Shown in pieces: positions 46,233 to 56,986 of a DNA stretch of 64,000 nucleotides. The stretch is from Adineta steineri (taxonomy: Eukaryota > Rotifera > Eurotatoria > Adinetida > Adinetidae), in NCBI GenBank assembly GCA_905250115.1, contig CAJNOI010000123.1:165452-229451 (forward strand). Direction: 5' to 3'. Position numbers and translations under genes: made by a program. How positions within the stretch are numbered: the stretch's first letter is position 1; every line of letters starts with the position of its first letter. The notes under the pieces were generated by a model, which searched no databases, had not been told where the DNA came from, and was given only the letters and a program-made list of their open reading frames with translations.

Positions 46233-47740
46233 ATTAATATCAAGGGGGAAAAAGCTGATTTAAATCAGTTAAAAATCAATTTTTAATCAGAAAATCACTT
46301 TTTAATCATTTAAATCAGTTAAATCATGTATAAATCATTTTTTAATCATCACGACTCATGACAGAAACTTTGTGAAATTACTACTGTAACTGACATAATT
46401 AAAACACATTACGTTTATATACGTTATTGGATACACATATGGTATTGCCGAGCACAACAAACAGTTTTTCGGTTTGATTTTATGATAAACATGTGTCCTC
46501 TATAGTCGTAGAATATTTTAATATAGAATTTCTTTTTGTCCCTCCATTTAAAATTAAATAATACAGAACGAGAAGAATTTTGTTCGATTTGTTACTATTA
46601 TTAAGGCGGAAAGATAGAGAGGAAAGATATTTTCTTTTTCTCGGTTCATTAACGTATATTCATCCACATCTTATCGTTATCACGTGCTCATTTCCATCTT
46701 ATCGTTGTTCTATTCCGACACGTCCTTTATTTGCCTGATAACTGAATAGTTGAATACTTAAATGAATACTTGAATTCAACTTTCTACTATTACATTTATG
46801 AAGTTAACAAGATCACAATGTAAAACTTTTACCCAGAAAGATCATCCATCAAATAATAGTAAACAAGACGTAGACGACGAGTATGAAGAATATTTGAGTC
46901 AAAAGCAGTCTAATGGAAATAATAATATTGATGACTACGACGAATCGATATTAAGCGATGAATCGGATGCTGATGTTCTTCCTGATGTGTTGAATTCGAC
47001 ATTTCATGGAATGCACATCTTTGACTCTATCAACAGCAATCAAAGTGCATTGTTTTTTTTCTGTCGAAGCGAATGGACAAAAGAAATTTATGCACAAACA
47101 TGCTGCAAACTGGTATTTTTCCAAAACAAAGCGTATACTATCATATGATCGATCAATTAGAGTTCAAGAGAAATAAATTTTTTATATCGTTTATTTTTCA
47201 CAGATAGACAATGTATGTGTGTAACAAAAAACGATCGTTTCATTTTTCTATTTCTTTAACTGACATAGTTGACTAACATTCAGCTCATCTTCCAATCATT
47301 ATACATAATCTTAATTGAATTGTAACTCAAAATGCAGAAAAGACATTTCATTTTAAATGTTTTGTTCTAAACTTATATACATATAGATTACATACATTAA
47401 ATAAAGTATGGCATGTATATTTGTACATATCTAAGCTTTTCATATGTACCAATTGATTGCTTACTTCAGTAATTACTTGATAGATTAGCTGGATAAAAGA
47501 CGAGTACAAGCATTCATATGCTCCATGTATATTTCTAGGGAAATAATAATCTTAAACCACCGTAAAGTCATGTTGTGGTGCTTAATTTACGTGAGTTTTA
47601 AATCACCTTAACTCAATTTAAATCATAAAAAATCAGCTTAAGTCATTTTTAATCACAAAAATCACCTTAAATCAATTTTAATCACAAAAATCAATTTTAA
47701 TCAAAAAATCATGAATCGCTTTTTCCCCCTTGATTAATAT
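46233..47740. mobile_element. hAT-like non-autonomous DNA transposon, complete, with 8-bp target duplication
   Basis: Element body 46241-47732 (1,492 bp). Perfect 15-bp terminal inverted repeats: CAAGGGGGAAAAAGC at 46241-46255 and its complement at 47718-47732. Identical 8-bp direct repeats ATTAATAT flank it (46233-46240, 47733-47740). Inside each end is an array of AAATCA/TAATCA motifs in direct orientation (about nine copies at 46262-46350, about ten at 47588-47712), probable transposase-binding sites. The 8-bp duplication and CA-G-rich ends fit the hAT superfamily. The only open frame inside (46798-47148) is too short for a hAT transposase, so it should depend on a partner elsewhere. Confidence 0.85.
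46798..47148 (+). CDS. Short acidic ORF inside the hAT-like element
   Basis: 116 codons starting MKLTRSQCKTFTQK, then a strongly acidic middle (DDEYEEYLSQ, DDYDESILSDESDADVLPD), then a more hydrophobic end with FFFCRSEWTKEIYAQTCCKL. It could be the remnant of a transposase N-terminal region or a captured gene piece. There is no zinc-finger or RNase H-like signature. It may equally be non-functional; the only support is its position and length in A/T-rich DNA. Confidence 0.3.
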   Translation: MKLTRSQCKTFTQKDHPSNNSKQDVDDEYEEYLSQKQSNGNNNIDDYDESILSDESDADVLPDVLNSTFHGMHIFDSINSNQSALFFFCRSEWTKEIYAQTCCKLVFFQNKAYTII

Positions 47741-47905
47741 TGTTATCATAGAAAACAAAAGACATACTTTTCAATTAATTTTTAATAAATTATGAAGAGC
47801 AAGTCTTTACTTATTCATACTTTTCATACAAAGTAGCTGGAAATATAGTTTGATACGGGTACGATTCTATTGTAAATGAACTCGACAAATCCAAAGTGAA
47901 TGACT

Positions 47906-48715
47906 TCATCCTCTCCATCGATGACCACAATTTCTGCATAATACGAATAGAGTCATGGGTTCATCTCCACTAAGTGTTTGAAGTTCCGAATATGAACAAT
48001 TATTTTTCTTACATTGTTCACATTGAATAAGATCACAACCAATACCATCATCGACTCCTAATAAACTTTCACGATGAGTTATTTCTTTCAACTTGTCGCA
48101 TTCTTTCTTTAAAGTATCACTGATCATTTCTTGAGTAGTCATCACAGCTAATTGTTCTGGTGTTATAATACCAGCAAGTACTTTAGTACGAAGATCAGGA
48201 TTCTTCGTATCTCTCAAATTAAATATTCGACTACGAATACGACGTCCATATTGAATTTTTGTATCTTTGATTTCTTTGAAAATAGCATCTTCAATACGAG
48301 CACATAGTTCTTCTGGATCACTCGAACCTTCAGGAATTGCATTGATCGATAATGCACTTACCAGTAATTCACGTGATTTGAGTCTTGCATTATCAGCTGT
48401 GTACCATGGAACATTACTATTCGAAATTGTCGATTGAGTAGTTGTTGATTTATTGTCTTTAACGAAAGAGTTAGGAAGAAGTTTTTTCCAGTTCTTCAAT
48501 AAATTCTTAGTCATTGTAGCCAGATTTTCATTCGTAATAGTTCGTCGTAGTTCATTAACAGTTTTTCCAATACCAGTTCTTTGTAAAACCATCAGTGGGA
48601 CGTGTAATTCTTCAAGGCGAACAAGTAATGTTCGAGCAATAGATTCATTTATTTCTGATTTATTAATCATTTTTTTAAACTTTTGATTAATTTTCACAAT
48701 TTCTTCTTCCATCAT
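47906..48715 (-). CDS. TCEA: Transcription elongation factor TFIIS
   Basis: Single exon, 269 residues. Residues about 1-80 form the LW/TFIIS-N helical bundle (LLVRLEELHVPLMVLQRTGI, GKTVNELRR, NLLKNWKKL), a Ser/Thr linker follows, then the central domain (about 108-215: ARLKSRELLVSALS, SRIFNLRDTKNPDLRTKVLA, ITPEQLAVMTTQEM) and the C-terminal zinc ribbon: CEQCKKNNCSYSELQTLSGD, EPMTLFVLCRNCGHRWRG. The four zinc cysteines and the acidic DE of the hairpin that enters the RNA polymerase II funnel are intact. TFIIS rescues arrested polymerase II by stimulating RNA cleavage in the nucleus. Slightly shorter than human TCEA1 (about 300). Two ATGs lie at the start; either gives a full domain. Confidence 0.97.
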   Translation of the reverse strand: MMEEEIVKINQKFKKMINKSEINESIARTLLVRLEELHVPLMVLQRTGIGKTVNELRRTITNENLATMTKNLLKNWKKLLPNSFVKDNKSTTTQSTISNSNVPWYTADNARLKSRELLVSALSINAIPEGSSDPEELCARIEDAIFKEIKDTKIQYGRRIRSRIFNLRDTKNPDLRTKVLAGIITPEQLAVMTTQEMISDTLKKECDKLKEITHRESLLGVDDGIGCDLIQCEQCKKNNCSYSELQTLSGDEPMTLFVLCRNCGHRWRG

Positions 48716-48891
48716 GTTCTAAATTTTTAAAAGAAAAATGACGATGTAAAAGATTCTCCCAATACAAAATTATTAAAAATACCCACTGACGTCATCGGTA
48801 GTAGAATGAGAAGAATATGAGTCATCTTGTATGAAATTACACATGAAGGAAAGAAAAAGAATATGCCGTCTGTTCTTTATATTGAATTTTT

Positions 48892-49779
48892 TTAGTGATG
48901 TTTACAATTTTTTATTAGTTCATCAATTATACCGAGTATAAAATTAAAACTTATTAAAACGGCTTTTGTCGTTAAAATAAATTCCATTAAAGATGTAATC
49001 CAAACAAATATTCCATAGACACCCAATGGAATAACAGTTAAACATAATAGAATGACTACCACAAAAAATGCTTTTCTATTTTCACATTTTATCCATAAAA
49101 TACCTTTACCATATCCATGTCGTCGTGAATCCCAACAAGCTAATGTCCATAGTATTAAATAAATCGTACTACCTAATGTTATACCAATACCAATATAAGT
49201 ATGATGAAGTATGAACAATGATTCTTTCGTATGATGAGGTAAACATAATTGAGTATAATCAAAAATACCGATAAAATACGTTGGAAAAAGAAATGAACCT
49301 TTTTGAAGTAATTGAGAACCAATCGAACTGATTGTCTTAGTACCAAGAGAGGTTTCTTCTTCGACAGATTCATAGATATCATCATGTTGTGTATAGTGAT
49401 CTACGATAGTTAAAACTATATCGAATATACTGATAAGTACAGCGACTATTGTAGTTAACCAATAGACTGTAACGAATAGAAAATTTTCACCTGTTTTACT
49501 TATAATATTATTGTATACAGTTGTTACATTAAAAGTAAATAAAGCATTCGATGAACAATTTATAGTTCCATTTATATTTTCTCTAATAATATAATAATTT
49601 GAAGTTGTATTCGGAACATGATATACTACATAAGATTCTCGTTTTTGATATTTATCATAATTTAAAGTATTTGAAATAATAAGATAGATTGTTAAACCAA
49701 TATTGAATAAAATCGAAATTGGAAAAAGTATTTTTCTTACGAAAAAACTATGTTTAATATTATTACATGAATCACACAT
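48892..49779 (-). CDS. Multi-pass membrane protein, unknown family
   Basis: Single exon, 295 residues with about five to six hydrophobic helices: one near residues 15-35, a large loop with NTT, NGT, NCS and NVT glycosylation sites (so outside or lumenal), then helices around 98-125, 163-180, 192-215, 236-258 and 264-283. Cytoplasmic pieces carry CWDSRRHGYGKG and a Cys-rich start (MCDSCNNIKHSF). No signature of a known transporter or receptor is evident. Two to three of the helices are rich in Ile and Phe. The TFIIS gene lies just downstream on the same strand, 176 bp away. That it is a real gene is likely, given the uninterrupted length and consistent topology. Confidence 0.7.
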   Translation of the reverse strand: MCDSCNNIKHSFFVRKILFPISILFNIGLTIYLIISNTLNYDKYQKRESYVVYHVPNTTSNYYIIRENINGTINCSSNALFTFNVTTVYNNIISKTGENFLFVTVYWLTTIVAVLISIFDIVLTIVDHYTQHDDIYESVEEETSLGTKTISSIGSQLLQKGSFLFPTYFIGIFDYTQLCLPHHTKESLFILHHTYIGIGITLGSTIYLILWTLACWDSRRHGYGKGILWIKCENRKAFFVVVILLCLTVIPLGVYGIFVWITSLMEFILTTKAVLISFNFILGIIDELIKNCKHH

Positions 49780-50134
49780 AATTCTTCAATTGTTTTAAAC
49801 TTATGAGGGTATATGAAATTGTTGATAAGATAAAAAAAAGAAGCAACGTTCTCTTTCTAGTATTCAACTATTATCTTTTGTTTGCATGTTAAAATCTCTT
49901 GATGGACAATTTTCAATTAAATATCTTTTACATTTTATGATGAAAAGTGAAGTAAAAGAGAAAGTATTTCAATGTCGTTTTTTTTATGATTCAACAATCA
50001 GAAGCTTTATCGTCATCTTACAGCCGAGAGTTTTATTACATTATTCTGTTGATATCAATACCAATAAACCAAAGAAGAATATAAAAAGGATACATGTATT
50101 ACATTTCAACAAGTTAAAAGGCAAACGATAGACA
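49780..50134. other. Divergent promoter region
   Basis: About 355 bp between the divergent membrane-protein gene and the aminopeptidase gene; presumably holds both promoters. The frame at 49886-50131 has no gene features. Confidence 0.35.
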
Positions 50135-52163
50135 ATGGTAAATATCTTTGCGATCTGTTTTATTCTTTTTATTAGCAATATTCAATTTGCGACATGCCAA
50201 CAGACCAGTTATGATTGTGTTGGGAAACGATCTCAAATCAATACAGCAGAAAAATTATCACAATTACGGACTCAAATGAAAAATCTCGGTTTATATGCAT
50301 ATGTTATTCTTTCGGAAGATGAATATATGCACGAGTATGACACACGACGAGCATGGATAACAGGATTTTCACGCTCAATTGGTTCTATTGTTGTTACACT
50401 TGATCAGGCTACCCTGTGGATCGATGATCGATACAGAGCACAAGCGGAAAATAAACTCGATTGTGCTAACTGGCTTCTCATGCGACAAGATGAATCTGGT
50501 GTATCGACAATTGCTGACTGGATTTCTAGTAAATTGAATGTAAGATCACCGTACAATAAAGTAGGTATGGCTGCTCAATATACTTCGTCTATTTCTTGGT
50601 CATCGATGAAAAATGCGCTGATCTCACACGATGTGCCCTTAGTTGAAGTGGCAGAATTAATCGATCAAATTCGAATAATGGATCGATCAAGAAATTTGGA
50701 CAATTCAATTTATGTTCATGATATAACATTCGCTGGTCTCAGCTGGAAACAGAAAGTAGAAATCATTGCCGGATTAATTAATGCTCAATCAGCACAAGGT
50801 TTCGTAGTAACAGCATTGGATGATATTCCTTGGTTATTTAATTTACGTGGGTCGGATAATCAATACACTCCATATTTCACAGTATAGTCGTTGATATTTC
50901 TTGTTGATTCATTTGAGAATATTATATTCTACATAGGCTTATGCATTCGTTCATGCCAATCAAACGACTCGTCTCTGGGTAGATGAATCTCAATTGACAC
51001 CCGAAGCAAAAATACAATTAGCGGATGTCATTATTCAACCTTATGACGATTTTCTATCCAATCTGAATACATTAGCCAACAGCAGTGATATGAACAAGAT
51101 ATGGGTAACTCAAGCTGCATCGCAAGCGGTTCTAAATAGAATTCCTGTTAATAAGCGTTTTATTGCAGGTTCACCGATAGAACGTACAAAAGCTGTGAAA
51201 AATCCCATTGAACAAAAAGGCATGCGTGAAAGTAGTATTCGTGATAGTATAGCACGTATACGTCATTTGACATGGTTAGAAAACGAAATAAAAAATAATC
51301 GTCAAGTGAACGAAACACAAGCAGCTGAACAACTTGAATATTATCAATCACAAGAGGCTCACTTCAAAGGACTTAGTTTTCAAACAATTTCAGCAGTTGG
51401 TGCTCATGCAGCAGTAATACATTTTGAACCCGATGCCGAAACAGCAGCACAAATTACCAAAGACAAAGTCTATCTACTAGATGCTGGTGCACAATATCTC
51501 GATGGTACAACGGATATCACCCGAACACATACATTTGGAGTACCAACCATGGAAGAAAAGAAAGCATATACGTTAGTTTTACAAGGTAAACATTCAAAGA
51601 TAGTATTAGTATTTTAATTAGTCAATATTTTCTTTTTTAAAGGATCCATTGATCTAGCTGATGCTATTTTCCCTGTTGGAACTTATGGTCGACAATTAGA
51701 TATTCTAGCACGACAATCTCTTTATAAAAATTTTATGGATTACGCTCATAGTACTGGACATGGTATTGGTCATTTTAATACAATTCACGAAGGTCCTTCA
51801 TTTATTGGAATGGGTTACAGTACGCGTGACATTCTATTGACAGAAGGTATGGTGTTTTCTGACGAGCCTGGTTTCTATTTACCAAATTCATTTGGTATTC
51901 GTCTCGAAACTCATATCATGGTTAAGAATTACACATTACCAAACAATTATATGAATTCAACTACTCAATTTCTTCATTTTGAACCGCATACATTCGTACC
52001 GTTCGATCGCAATCTAATCATATGTGAAATGTTAACACAAGCTCAGTTAACTTGGTTAAATTGGTATCATGGAGAAGTTAGAAGTATACTCGAGAGTACA
52101 GGTCGATTGAACTCGGACGAATTAAATTATTTGAAGGAAACAACACAACCAATCAATTGCTAA
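50135..52163 (+). CDS. Secreted/membrane Xaa-Pro aminopeptidase (M24B)
   Basis: Three exons, 50135-50881, 50937-51585, 51643-52163; 638 residues. A signal peptide (MVNIFAICFILFISNIQFAT) is followed by two creatinase-like N-terminal domains (KLSQLRTQMKNLGLYAYVIL, ALDDIPWLFNLRGSD) and the catalytic pita-bread domain. Metal ligands are visible: Asp431 and Asp442 in LLDAGAQYLDGTTDITRT, a His in STGHGIGHF (about 505), Glu in MVFSDEPGFY and Glu in IRLETHIMV. HEGPSFIG supplies a further active-site His. The enzyme removes the N-terminal residue from peptides with proline in second position. Signal peptide and domain order fit XPNPEP2 rather than cytosolic XPNPEP1. No GPI signal is obvious at the C-terminus, so it may be secreted. 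Confidence 0.95.
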
Positions 52164-53045
52164 CTAAAACATCTTTAAATCTGAAAATAATTTTTTTCTT
52201 TCTCAATAAACACATTTTATACTCTTCTATGAGTGTATACGAAAAATATCCTTGATGATATCAAACATTTGCTTTGTGTTACATTTCGAAAGTAACTATT
52301 GATATCTCTCATCTGGCTTCTTTTTTATTCTTATATTTCACGTTGGAACTTTCATTTGTCCTTTTCTTATTACAATGAATACTTCTGTCATTTTGTTAGG
52401 TTTTTGTAATGTCAAATGGTGTGTCTGGCTGCTTTAATTTCATAGTACACCGTTCAGAATATAGTTGATAACATTCCAAACCTAATTTAAAAAGTAAAAT
52501 AGAGTAGTTTTGCCTAGATCATATATCACATGTTTACCTTTGGGCGATAAATAGTTCGGATCGAGCTTGCTTACGCGTGTTTTGAAAAGAGAGCATTGCG
52601 ATTCACGAGTTAGATCCTCGAAACAGATGATAAACCAATTTAGACCAAGTTCACGTTCGAATGAACTGGCTCGTTCATTACTGATTAATTTTTATTTTGA
52701 ATAAAAGTAATCGTTAAAACTAATGAGTTTTGTCTATTCTTTTAAGATGATCTTATTTTGAATATTTGTAGTGAATGATGTCTCTACTATTACAATAAAT
52801 GATACATATATTCTGTTACTACTTTCAAGCAAAGACAGTGCATTTGTTTGATTAAATAATAAGGAGAATTTATTTTTTGAAAAAAAATCGAAAACTGATA
52901 CAAGAATATTTTTGAAATCAAATAAATGTTTTTTTATTGTATTATAGTACTAATTCAATCGGATGCGAATATTTCCTTGAGAATTTCATTATTTTTGCAT
53001 CTAAAAAAATGATCTTTAATGAGAAGAAAAAACAAATATTATTAA
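52164..53045. other. Non-coding stretch
   Basis: A/T-rich; AATAAA at about 52205 fits the aminopeptidase polyadenylation site. Nothing else recognised. Confidence 0.3.
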
Positions 53046-53943
53046 TTACCCATCTACAAATTGTGTCTTGTTTATTTTTTCTGCTTTATCGACACCGAAC
53101 ATCTTAAAGAGACCGAACGCCATCAAATTTGGATCCAATTCCTTGGCTTTTTCCGGTTCCAATAATTTAAACTTAAAAACAGCAAGCATTAGTACAAAAT
53201 AAAAACAATATTAAAAACTTACACTTAAATCAAGATATGCCACTAACTCATCATAACTTATTTGTCCGTCACCTGATCGATCAATCCTAAAGATGAAGAA
53301 CGTATTGAGAAAATGTGTTTTCTACTATACAAGCAAATAACAATGAATGAGGGGAGGAAAACATGAATTATTGCTTGATATATTTGAGTGAATCTATTAC
53401 TCACGCTCGGAAAGAAAATTCCAGTTTGTCATCCGTATCAAGCTTGCTGCACAAAGCTGTAGTTAAAATAAATTCACTGAAGTCGACTGTGCCGTCATGA
53501 TTGGTGTCATATATGGAAAACACCGGGCTTAAACAAGAATAAGCATTACAATATAATCATAGAAACGTTAACGATACACATACTCAACTAAGAAATCTTC
53601 ATTGCTATCATCAATCAATTTTTTATAAATTTTAGTGAACTGATTTTTGTCCAATTTACGTGATGGACATTCCTCTATAAATTCCTAAAGAAAAAGAAAT
53701 GACATTTCAAAAAAGAAATCTTTTGAGAATGTTTCGTTGATTACTTCGTAAAGTCCTTGTATCTCTGAAAAAACACAAAAAATTTGATAGAGTGAATCGA
53801 TCTCAATTTGACTAACCTTCTTCGCTCATCTGAGAAGCAGCCACGAGCACTTGCATCTCTAATAAATAAACTCTTTTTCTTACAATAATTTTCATTAATC
53901 AGCAAAATATCAAACCTTTTTCAGGAAGTTTCTTGTTAGCCAT
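53046..53943 (-). CDS. EF-hand calcium-binding protein (NCS/calcineurin-B-like)
   Basis: Seven small exons on the minus strand: 53943-53916, 53858-53817, 53764-53745, 53684-53584, 53527-53405, 53286-53223, 53171-53046. All junctions are GT/AG and keep frame, giving 167 residues from MANKKLPEKEMQVLVAASQM to TQFVDG. Two canonical EF loops: DTNHDGTVDFSE (exon 5) and DRSGDGQISYDE (exon 6), both with Asp/Asn/Ser at 1, 3, 5 and Glu at 12. Flanking segments FIEECPSRKLDKNQFTKIYK and DPVFSIYDTN resemble the region before EF2 in neuronal calcium sensors. EF1 and EF4 look degenerate. The protein lacks an N-myristoylation glycine at position 2, unlike recoverin. A calcium sensor or buffer of the cytosol is likely. 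The second exon pair is tiny (20 bp exon 3). Confidence 0.85.
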
Positions 53944-54785
53944 AATTTTGATGATTGAATTTCTTACTACACAGACGAATGAAAATATCTGAAATGTAAG
54001 TCAAACTATTTCATAGACATTCCTTTTCTTTAATGAGTGCATGTCGACAACAAACTATTTGTATTTATAGACGAAAAAACAGGAGAAAAATATTCTTGTG
54101 ACGTTATTGAATTTCATAGAGAGAAGAGAATAAAATAAATATTAAAAAAATTGCGTATTTTTTCTTCCACCTGCTGACGAGTATTCACTGATTAAGATCT
54201 CGACTATAATCAAACTTTTCATTGCAACAGTTAAATAGTTATAAATACATCGAAAACAACATTAAAAGAAACGAAAAAGAAATACAGCTGCAAATTGTTG
54301 TTTTTGTCAATGGTAAGAAAAAAATGAAACATGAAACTGTGACAATTTCTAATAGAAGGAATATTGGTAATGATGGTATTGCAATTTTCATACAAAACAT
54401 ACAATTATATACCTGTCGGGCAGACAGACAGACAGAACGAAATGACATGAAAGAAAAGGACAAAATAAAATGGGAGCAAAATAGTGCATGATATATGGAA
54501 TAAGGACAAATAGCTAAGAATAAAACATCAAATGAAAAGGAACAACAAGAACAGGACAAGCATCGTTACAGAAAAACGACATAATTATTTGTGCCCCTTG
54601 ATCGACACAATATAATACGAAGAAAAAATGTCCTTTTTATTTTTTGTAAGAACAGTAGAACAAATACGATTATTAAAATGATCACAATGACATTTTCGTC
54701 GCAAATATAATTCTATTGATGAATGAGTTATTGATAACAACCTCGATTACTTCGATAGCAAGCCGTCGCCAAGCATAGGGCCGTG
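53944..54785. other. Non-coding stretch
   Basis: A/T-rich with a short (GACA)n microsatellite at about 54421-54435. Overlapping frames on both strands (54222-54559) reflect low complexity. Confidence 0.3.
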
Positions 54786-54852
54786 GATGGGTGGGTGTGA
54801 GATTAATATATACTTACACTTATATCCACAGCTATACCCACACCCACATCCC
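54786..54852. repeat. Telomere-like fold-back element
   Basis: GATGGGTGGGTGTGAG on the left and TACCCACACCCACATCCCG on the right; it sits directly beside the second GGAA/TTCC block. Confidence 0.65.
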
Positions 54853-54854
54853 GA

Positions 54855-55240
54855 TTCCGTCCAATGCCGAGAACTCGATCAACACACAACATAAAAGATC
54901 CATTCGAGATTGGTCGAGTTCGACCGATTTCGGAATTTCTAGAAGATTTTCCAGCAATTCTGGAATTGCAGAAATTGGTTCCGATTCCCGGAATCGCTAA
55001 CCGGAATCACACCATCCTCCTCACCCACATTTGTGATGTTGTGCTGATAAGTTATCCCGTGTGGACACGATCTAATTCCATTACGGAATTCCTACTGATT
55101 TCGGAAACTAACGGAACTTGATCAATTTTCGAGTGGGTATCGGATATCATGTGTCGATCGAGTTTCTGGAATTGAACGGAATCGATTGCGGTGCGGAACT
55201 AGTTCCTGAAATGTTCAACATTGCGGAATAGGATGACTGC
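54855..55240. repeat. GGAA/TTCC-dense low-complexity block, second copy
   Basis: TTCCG, CGGAAT, GGAATTC, TTCCGATT and TCTGGAATT motifs recur every 10-25 bp across about 385 bp. It resembles the 39320-39665 block in character, but the two are not obviously alignable end to end by eye. Confidence 0.45.
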
Positions 55241-55365
55241 TCATAGTACAGTTTGAATTTTGAAATATGTCGTTGTAATAGTCTGTCATTGTTATTTGCT
55301 ACCCTTTATCTTATTTTCTTATGATTAGCATTGAAGTCACCAGCATAAAATCAAAAAAGGAAAAG

Positions 55366-55410
55366 TGGTGGGTATGGGTGAATACATAAAATATATACAC
55401 CCACCCACTA
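55366..55410. repeat. Short telomere-like fold-back element
   Basis: GTGGTGGGTATGGGTG on the left, an A/T spacer of about 13 bp, and ACACCCACCCACTA on the right. Confidence 0.6.
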
Positions 55411-55951
55411 GATCATGTGTTTCTTGGTACAATCATAAAGAAGATAGAGATGATTTCAACAAATTGGTTCATTACTTTAAGAATGATTATAATAGTTATT
55501 ACATTGACAGAAGCTTTTCAAGTTTTATTTTCGTATAATTAAATTCTATTTATAAGAGAAAATAAGTTGTCCTGAGATTGAAAAAATATTATAATGAAAA
55601 ATTGGAGGAGGAGCTTTACCAAAAATCTCGACGTAGATATTTATTGACCTACTTCATAACACCAAAATGTATCTATTTCACATATAACATATATTTATAT
55701 AGGACAGATAAAAAGAGACAAAGAGAGATGAATAGAGAAAGGATAAGAATGAAAGAATAATCGAAAAAGTCATATCATTATCGATATAAATATAAAATAT
55801 AAAAAAAAAGAAAGGTCAAGATTTTTCTCACATGTCTTATCTTTCTTCCATTAAATGATAATAGCAGGTAAGATAATATTGAAAGAAAGAAAAAAAAAAA
55901 TTCAAATATATATCTCTGATCAGTAAACTGATTTATATTGTCAAACAGAGT
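55411..55951. other. Non-coding stretch, promoter side of SABATH gene
   Basis: A/T-rich, with purine runs and no recognisable gene; the frame at 55578-55760 is Lys/Arg-rich chance. Confidence 0.3.
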
Positions 55952-56986
55952 ATGAACATGTCGGGGTCAATAAAGGGTATGGTAGGTTGTTACAACATGA
56001 ATTCAAGTCAACAAATGTGTGCAGTTGAACTTTCATTACCATTTATTCAACAAGCAATCGATATTCTCGATTTATCAAATATATCAATGACACAACCATT
56101 AATTATTGCCGATTTTGGCTCATCACATGGTTTGAATTCAATGTATGCAATAAAATCGATTATTGAATATATTCAGAAGTCTAAAAATGAACAACGATCA
56201 TTTCTTATTGTTCATAATGATTTATCAACAAATGATTGGACAATCCTTTTCGATCTACTCAATAAAGATAATAGTTATTATGGTTTAGCATCCGGTCGAT
56301 CATTTTATGAACAATGTTTACCATCGAATTCACTTATAATTGGTTATTCTTCAACATCAATACATTGGTTATCATGTAAACCATGTAATATATCAAATAT
56401 TTGTATTTCTCCATTAAATATTAATAATGACAAATTTAAACATCAAGCTTATCTTGATTATTCACAATTTTTAGAACATCGTTCAAATGAACTTATTCTT
56501 GGGGGTGTTCTTATACTTTGTATACATTGTCTCAATGATAAAGAATTAAATGGACTTGAAATTGCTCATCAACTTCTCTACAAATGTGCACAATCATTAT
56601 TACTTACAGAGCAAGAATTACTTGATTATACCATTCCAGTTTATTATCGTACTTATTCAGAATGTATTGATCAAGATCTATTTAAGAAATTTTCATTAAA
56701 ATTAATTAAATCTGATATGTTGGAAGCAAGAATAAATATATTAAATCAATTACAACAAGGAAAAATTTCATTAGATGAATTTGCAAAGGATCGAACTCAA
56801 TTTGTACGTAGTTGGGGTGAACCATCATTACGACAAGCTTTAGAAATGAATAATAAACGTTCAGAAAAAGATATTCAAATATTATTGGATCAATTTTGGA
56901 AGATGTATGAAAACGAAGTAAAACAACTTTCAAATCAATTTGACACTTCATCTTGTCGAACTTATTTAATATTAAAAAAGATTTAA
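55952..56986 (+). CDS. SABATH-family SAM-dependent carboxyl methyltransferase
   Basis: Single exon, 344 residues. Motif I LIIADFGSSHGLNS (about residues 50-63) matches the SAM-binding IADLGC.SGPN of plant SABATH enzymes. HNDLSTNDWTILFDLL corresponds to the 'NDLP.NDFN.LF' motif, and SFYEQCLPSNSLIIGYSSTS followed by IHWLS to 'SFY.RLFPS.S.H..HSS.SLHWLS'. The C-terminal helical cap (LEARINILNQLQQGKISLDE, VRSWGEPSLRQALEM) is also present. Enzymes of this family methylate carboxyl groups of small molecules such as salicylate, jasmonate, benzoate or farnesoate. The N-terminal substrate Gln/Tyr region (CYNMNSSQQMCAV) is recognisable. Animals normally lack this family; plant, algal or bacterial origin by transfer is the simplest explanation. 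Substrate unknown. Confidence 0.88.
   Translation: MNMSGSIKGMVGCYNMNSSQQMCAVELSLPFIQQAIDILDLSNISMTQPLIIADFGSSHGLNSMYAIKSIIEYIQKSKNEQRSFLIVHNDLSTNDWTILFDLLNKDNSYYGLASGRSFYEQCLPSNSLIIGYSSTSIHWLSCKPCNISNICISPLNINNDKFKHQAYLDYSQFLEHRSNELILGGVLILCIHCLNDKELNGLEIAHQLLYKCAQSLLLTEQELLDYTIPVYYRTYSECIDQDLFKKFSLKLIKSDMLEARINILNQLQQGKISLDEFAKDRTQFVRSWGEPSLRQALEMNNKRSEKDIQILLDQFWKMYENEVKQLSNQFDTSSCRTYLILKKI

Larger units (their letters stand above)
44160..46240. other. Non-coding stretch with small palindromic repeats
   Basis: A/T-rich. It contains two CTAGTGA...ACTCAT palindromic repeats (44752-44866, 46121-46196). The 92-codon frame at 45087-45365 is hydrophobic with no recognisable domain and is not called. 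The region is otherwise featureless up to the transposon. Confidence 0.3.

Noticed and set aside
52560-52690. Possible tRNA-like stretch with GTTAGATCC
   Set aside because: No acceptor-stem pairing and no proper A or B box; not a tRNA.
54222-54559. Overlapping frames on both strands around a GACA microsatellite
   Set aside because: Low-complexity sequence; neither frame has gene-like content.
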